Positions 62,150 through 64,000 of a stretch of 64,000 nucleotides of DNA are shown piece after piece. The notes beneath the pieces were generated by a model. It saw only the letters and a program-made list of their open reading frames with translations, searched no databases and was not told the origin of the DNA. The stretch covers positions 4,836,001 to 4,900,000 of the forward strand of contig JAKSXM010000014.1 of NCBI GenBank assembly GCA_022575985.1. The letters run 5' to 3'. The translations under genes were made by a program, and so were the position numbers. Position 1 is the first letter of the stretch, and every line of letters begins with the position of its first letter. The DNA is from Anagrus nilaparvatae (Eukaryota; Arthropoda; Insecta; Hymenoptera; Mymaridae).

Positions 62150-63400
62150 TTTTAAACATAAAAAGTGTATATAACATTAATAAACAAATTAGACAAAAGC
62201 TTGAAACTTTCACAAAAGATAGTCCTCCTTTTCTATCTACTCCATTTTAAAATTTTTGCCAGAAAATAATGATATAAAAATATTTTTGTCTACCGATTTA
62301 GAGAAAGCGAAGAAAATTAAATCTCAAATATTCTAATAACCAAATGAGATAAAAGCTTGAAATTTTTACAAAAGATTCTAATGATGAGTTCGAGGATGAG
62401 TTACTAGAACTTAAACTAATCCTTAGTTTTTATTTTCTACATTTTATTACTTTAGTAGAAAAAAATTTTGTTTCAAAAACACTACTGATATTATAAGACT
62501 GAAGAAAATGAATACTATATAATATTTTAAGAACTAAATAAAAAAAAAAGCTTTCAATTTTCTCAAATGATTATTATAATAGCTATGAAGAAGAAAAAGT
62601 AGTCCTTGTTTTTCTACCCGCTACAGTTAAATACCTCTAAAATTTTCAAGCTTTTATCTCATTAAGTTATTATAATTATTACATTTCATTTTTTTCACTT
62701 TCTCTGTATCGTTAGGTAAGAATGTTTTTAAAATAGAATTTTTTTCTTGTGAATTTATAAATTGGAGAAGACAAAATATTAGGACTAGATTTACTTCTTG
62801 CAAGTCATCATTAGAATCTTTTGAGAAATTTTCAAGCTTTTATCTCATTTGGTTATTAAAATATTAGAGATTTCATTTTCTTCGCTTTCTCTATATCGGT
62901 AGGTAAGAAATTCTTTTAAAACAGAACTTTTTTCTGTTGAAACTATAAACTGAATCAGATAAAATATGAGGACTAGATTTACTTCTTGCAAGTCATAATT
63001 AGAATCTTTTGAAAAATTTTCAAGCTTTTATCTCATTTGGTTATTAAAATATTAGAGATTTCATTTTCTTCGCTTTCTCTATATCGGTAGGTAAGAAATT
63101 CTTTTAAAACAGAACTTTTTTCTGTTGAAATTATAAACTAAATCAGATAAAATATGAGAACTAGATTTACTTCTTGCAAGTCATCATTAGAATCTTTTGA
63201 GAAAATTTCAAGCTTTTATCTCATTTGGTTATTAAAATATTTGAGATTTCATTTTCTCTATATCGGTAGATAACAAATGTTTTAATATCATAATTATTTG
63301 CTGGCAAAAATTTTTAAATGGAGTAGATAAAAAATGTGGACTAGTTTTACTTCTTGTAAGCCATAATTAGAACCTTTGGTTATTAATATTAGAGATACCA
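62150..63400. repeat. Satellite-like tandem repeat of 188 bp with inverted left half
   Basis: TTACTTCTTGCAAGTCATCA recurs at 62791, 62979, 63167 and (variant) 63347, spaced 188, 188 and 180. Each unit has TTTCAAGCTTTTATCTCATT and TTCGCTTTCTCTATATCGGT. Between 62150 and 62600 the same phrases appear in reverse orientation (AAATGAGATAAAAGCTTGAA), giving an inverted junction near 62600. Confidence 0.8.
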
Positions 63401-64000
63401 AGAATTTTCCTTCGTTATAAACTTTTTATACCGCACGGGTCTCTAGAAGAGGGTTTCGGTTTCACAAAAATATACATTTTTTTTATCTATATTTTAATAA
63501 AATCTTATAAAATAAATTATAAAATATCTTTCTCTTATACTTAAACATAAAAGAAAATAAATATGTAAATAAAATTAAGAAAAATAAGGAATTTATATTT
63601 ATTTATTAAGGAAATACGCAATTACCCACACACATACACACATACATACACACCAGTGTTTTTTTTAAGGAAATTTTAGAACTGCGCAAATCACAAAAAG
63701 GGGAGGGGGAATGGGGAAAAAAGGGGGGAATACTAATTTTGCCTATTTATCATCAAGTTATGATTCTATGCTATTTATTTACAAAATGTTATCTCTTTAA
63801 ATTTTTAAAATGGTACCTCAAAAATTACTTTTTATTAAATTTATTGAACATGTAAATAGGTCAATATGAAGTGCATACAGTTTGGATTTTCGAGTCTCAG
63901 AATGTACTCCAAAGTATAATTTCTAAACATTTTTTAGTCCGCAACAAGTTTTTGACGTCAAAAACTATCCAATTTTTGATATTTTTAACACTGAATTTAG
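63401..64000. other. No gene; CA microsatellite and a G-run cluster
   Basis: A CACACACATACA run at about 63627-63653 and a four-tract G-rich stretch at about 63700-63728 lie in otherwise AT-rich DNA. Confidence 0.6.

Overview
The window is eukaryotic, very AT-rich and almost entirely made of decayed transposable elements and repeats. BEL/Pao and Gypsy-type retrotransposons, several non-LTR (LINE) lineages, a Penelope-like element, Helitrons, piggyBac, a PIF/Harbinger-like DDE transposon and many foldback/MITE elements point to an arthropod, most likely an insect. The short introns (66-74 bp) fit this. A parasitoid hymenopteran is my guess, but nothing here proves it. No operons, CRISPR arrays, prokaryotic genes or complete host genes are visible.

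Layout. 1-507: minus-strand LINE ORF1 with a PHD finger. 888-9052: complete BEL/Pao provirus on the minus strand (206-bp LTRs, 5-bp target duplication) with dead gag-pol and a second LTR/primer-site junction inside it. 9058-13289: plus-strand CR1/Jockey-like LINE with intact zinc-knuckle ORF1 and broken ORF2. 13.8-18.0 kb: putative LTR remnant containing a 1.4-kb foldback element and a short Helitron with both termini. 21.1-23.0 kb: broken Helitron helicase on the minus strand. 23.5-24.8 kb: higher-order minisatellite and a hairpin terminus. 25.53-25.86 kb: GC-richer run of small hairpins. 26.2-30.9 kb: nearly complete minus-strand LINE. 31.3-34.8 kb: Gypsy-like primer site and gag fragment separated by three inverted-repeat elements. 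36.0-37.2 kb: foldback element with a recognisable empty site. 39.7-41.75 kb: two Penelope-like copies fused head to head. 43.85-44.36 kb and 54.84-55.58 kb: two pieces of one DDE + SWIM transposase family. 46.4-47.0 kb: fragment of what looks like mitochondrial alanyl-tRNA synthetase, with an intron. 48.6-51 kb: LTR pieces and interleaved inverted repeats. 51.8-54.0 kb: 2.2-kb palindrome with a spliced gene-like cassette in each arm. 54.2-54.85 kb: tRNA-like and 5S rRNA-derived SINE pieces and a LINE RT fragment. 56.3-57.35 kb: another palindrome. 58.3-60.05 kb: piggyBac transposase with its 3' terminus, abutting a LINE at 60.05-61.2 kb. 62.15-63.4 kb: 188-bp satellite.

The genes do not form a pathway. 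They are parasites at different stages of decay, and the non-autonomous elements can be paired with likely enzyme sources (short Helitron with Helitron helicase; TA-flanked foldbacks with an unseen Tc1/mariner-type transposase). The main points of interest are the gene-like cassette inside the 52-kb palindrome, the hairpin run at 25.5 kb, the head-to-head Penelope copies with hammerhead-like motifs, the two same-frame stop-CAA junctions between LINE ORF1 and ORF2, and the density of long palindromes. All protein assignments come from reading motifs by eye; no database search was possible.
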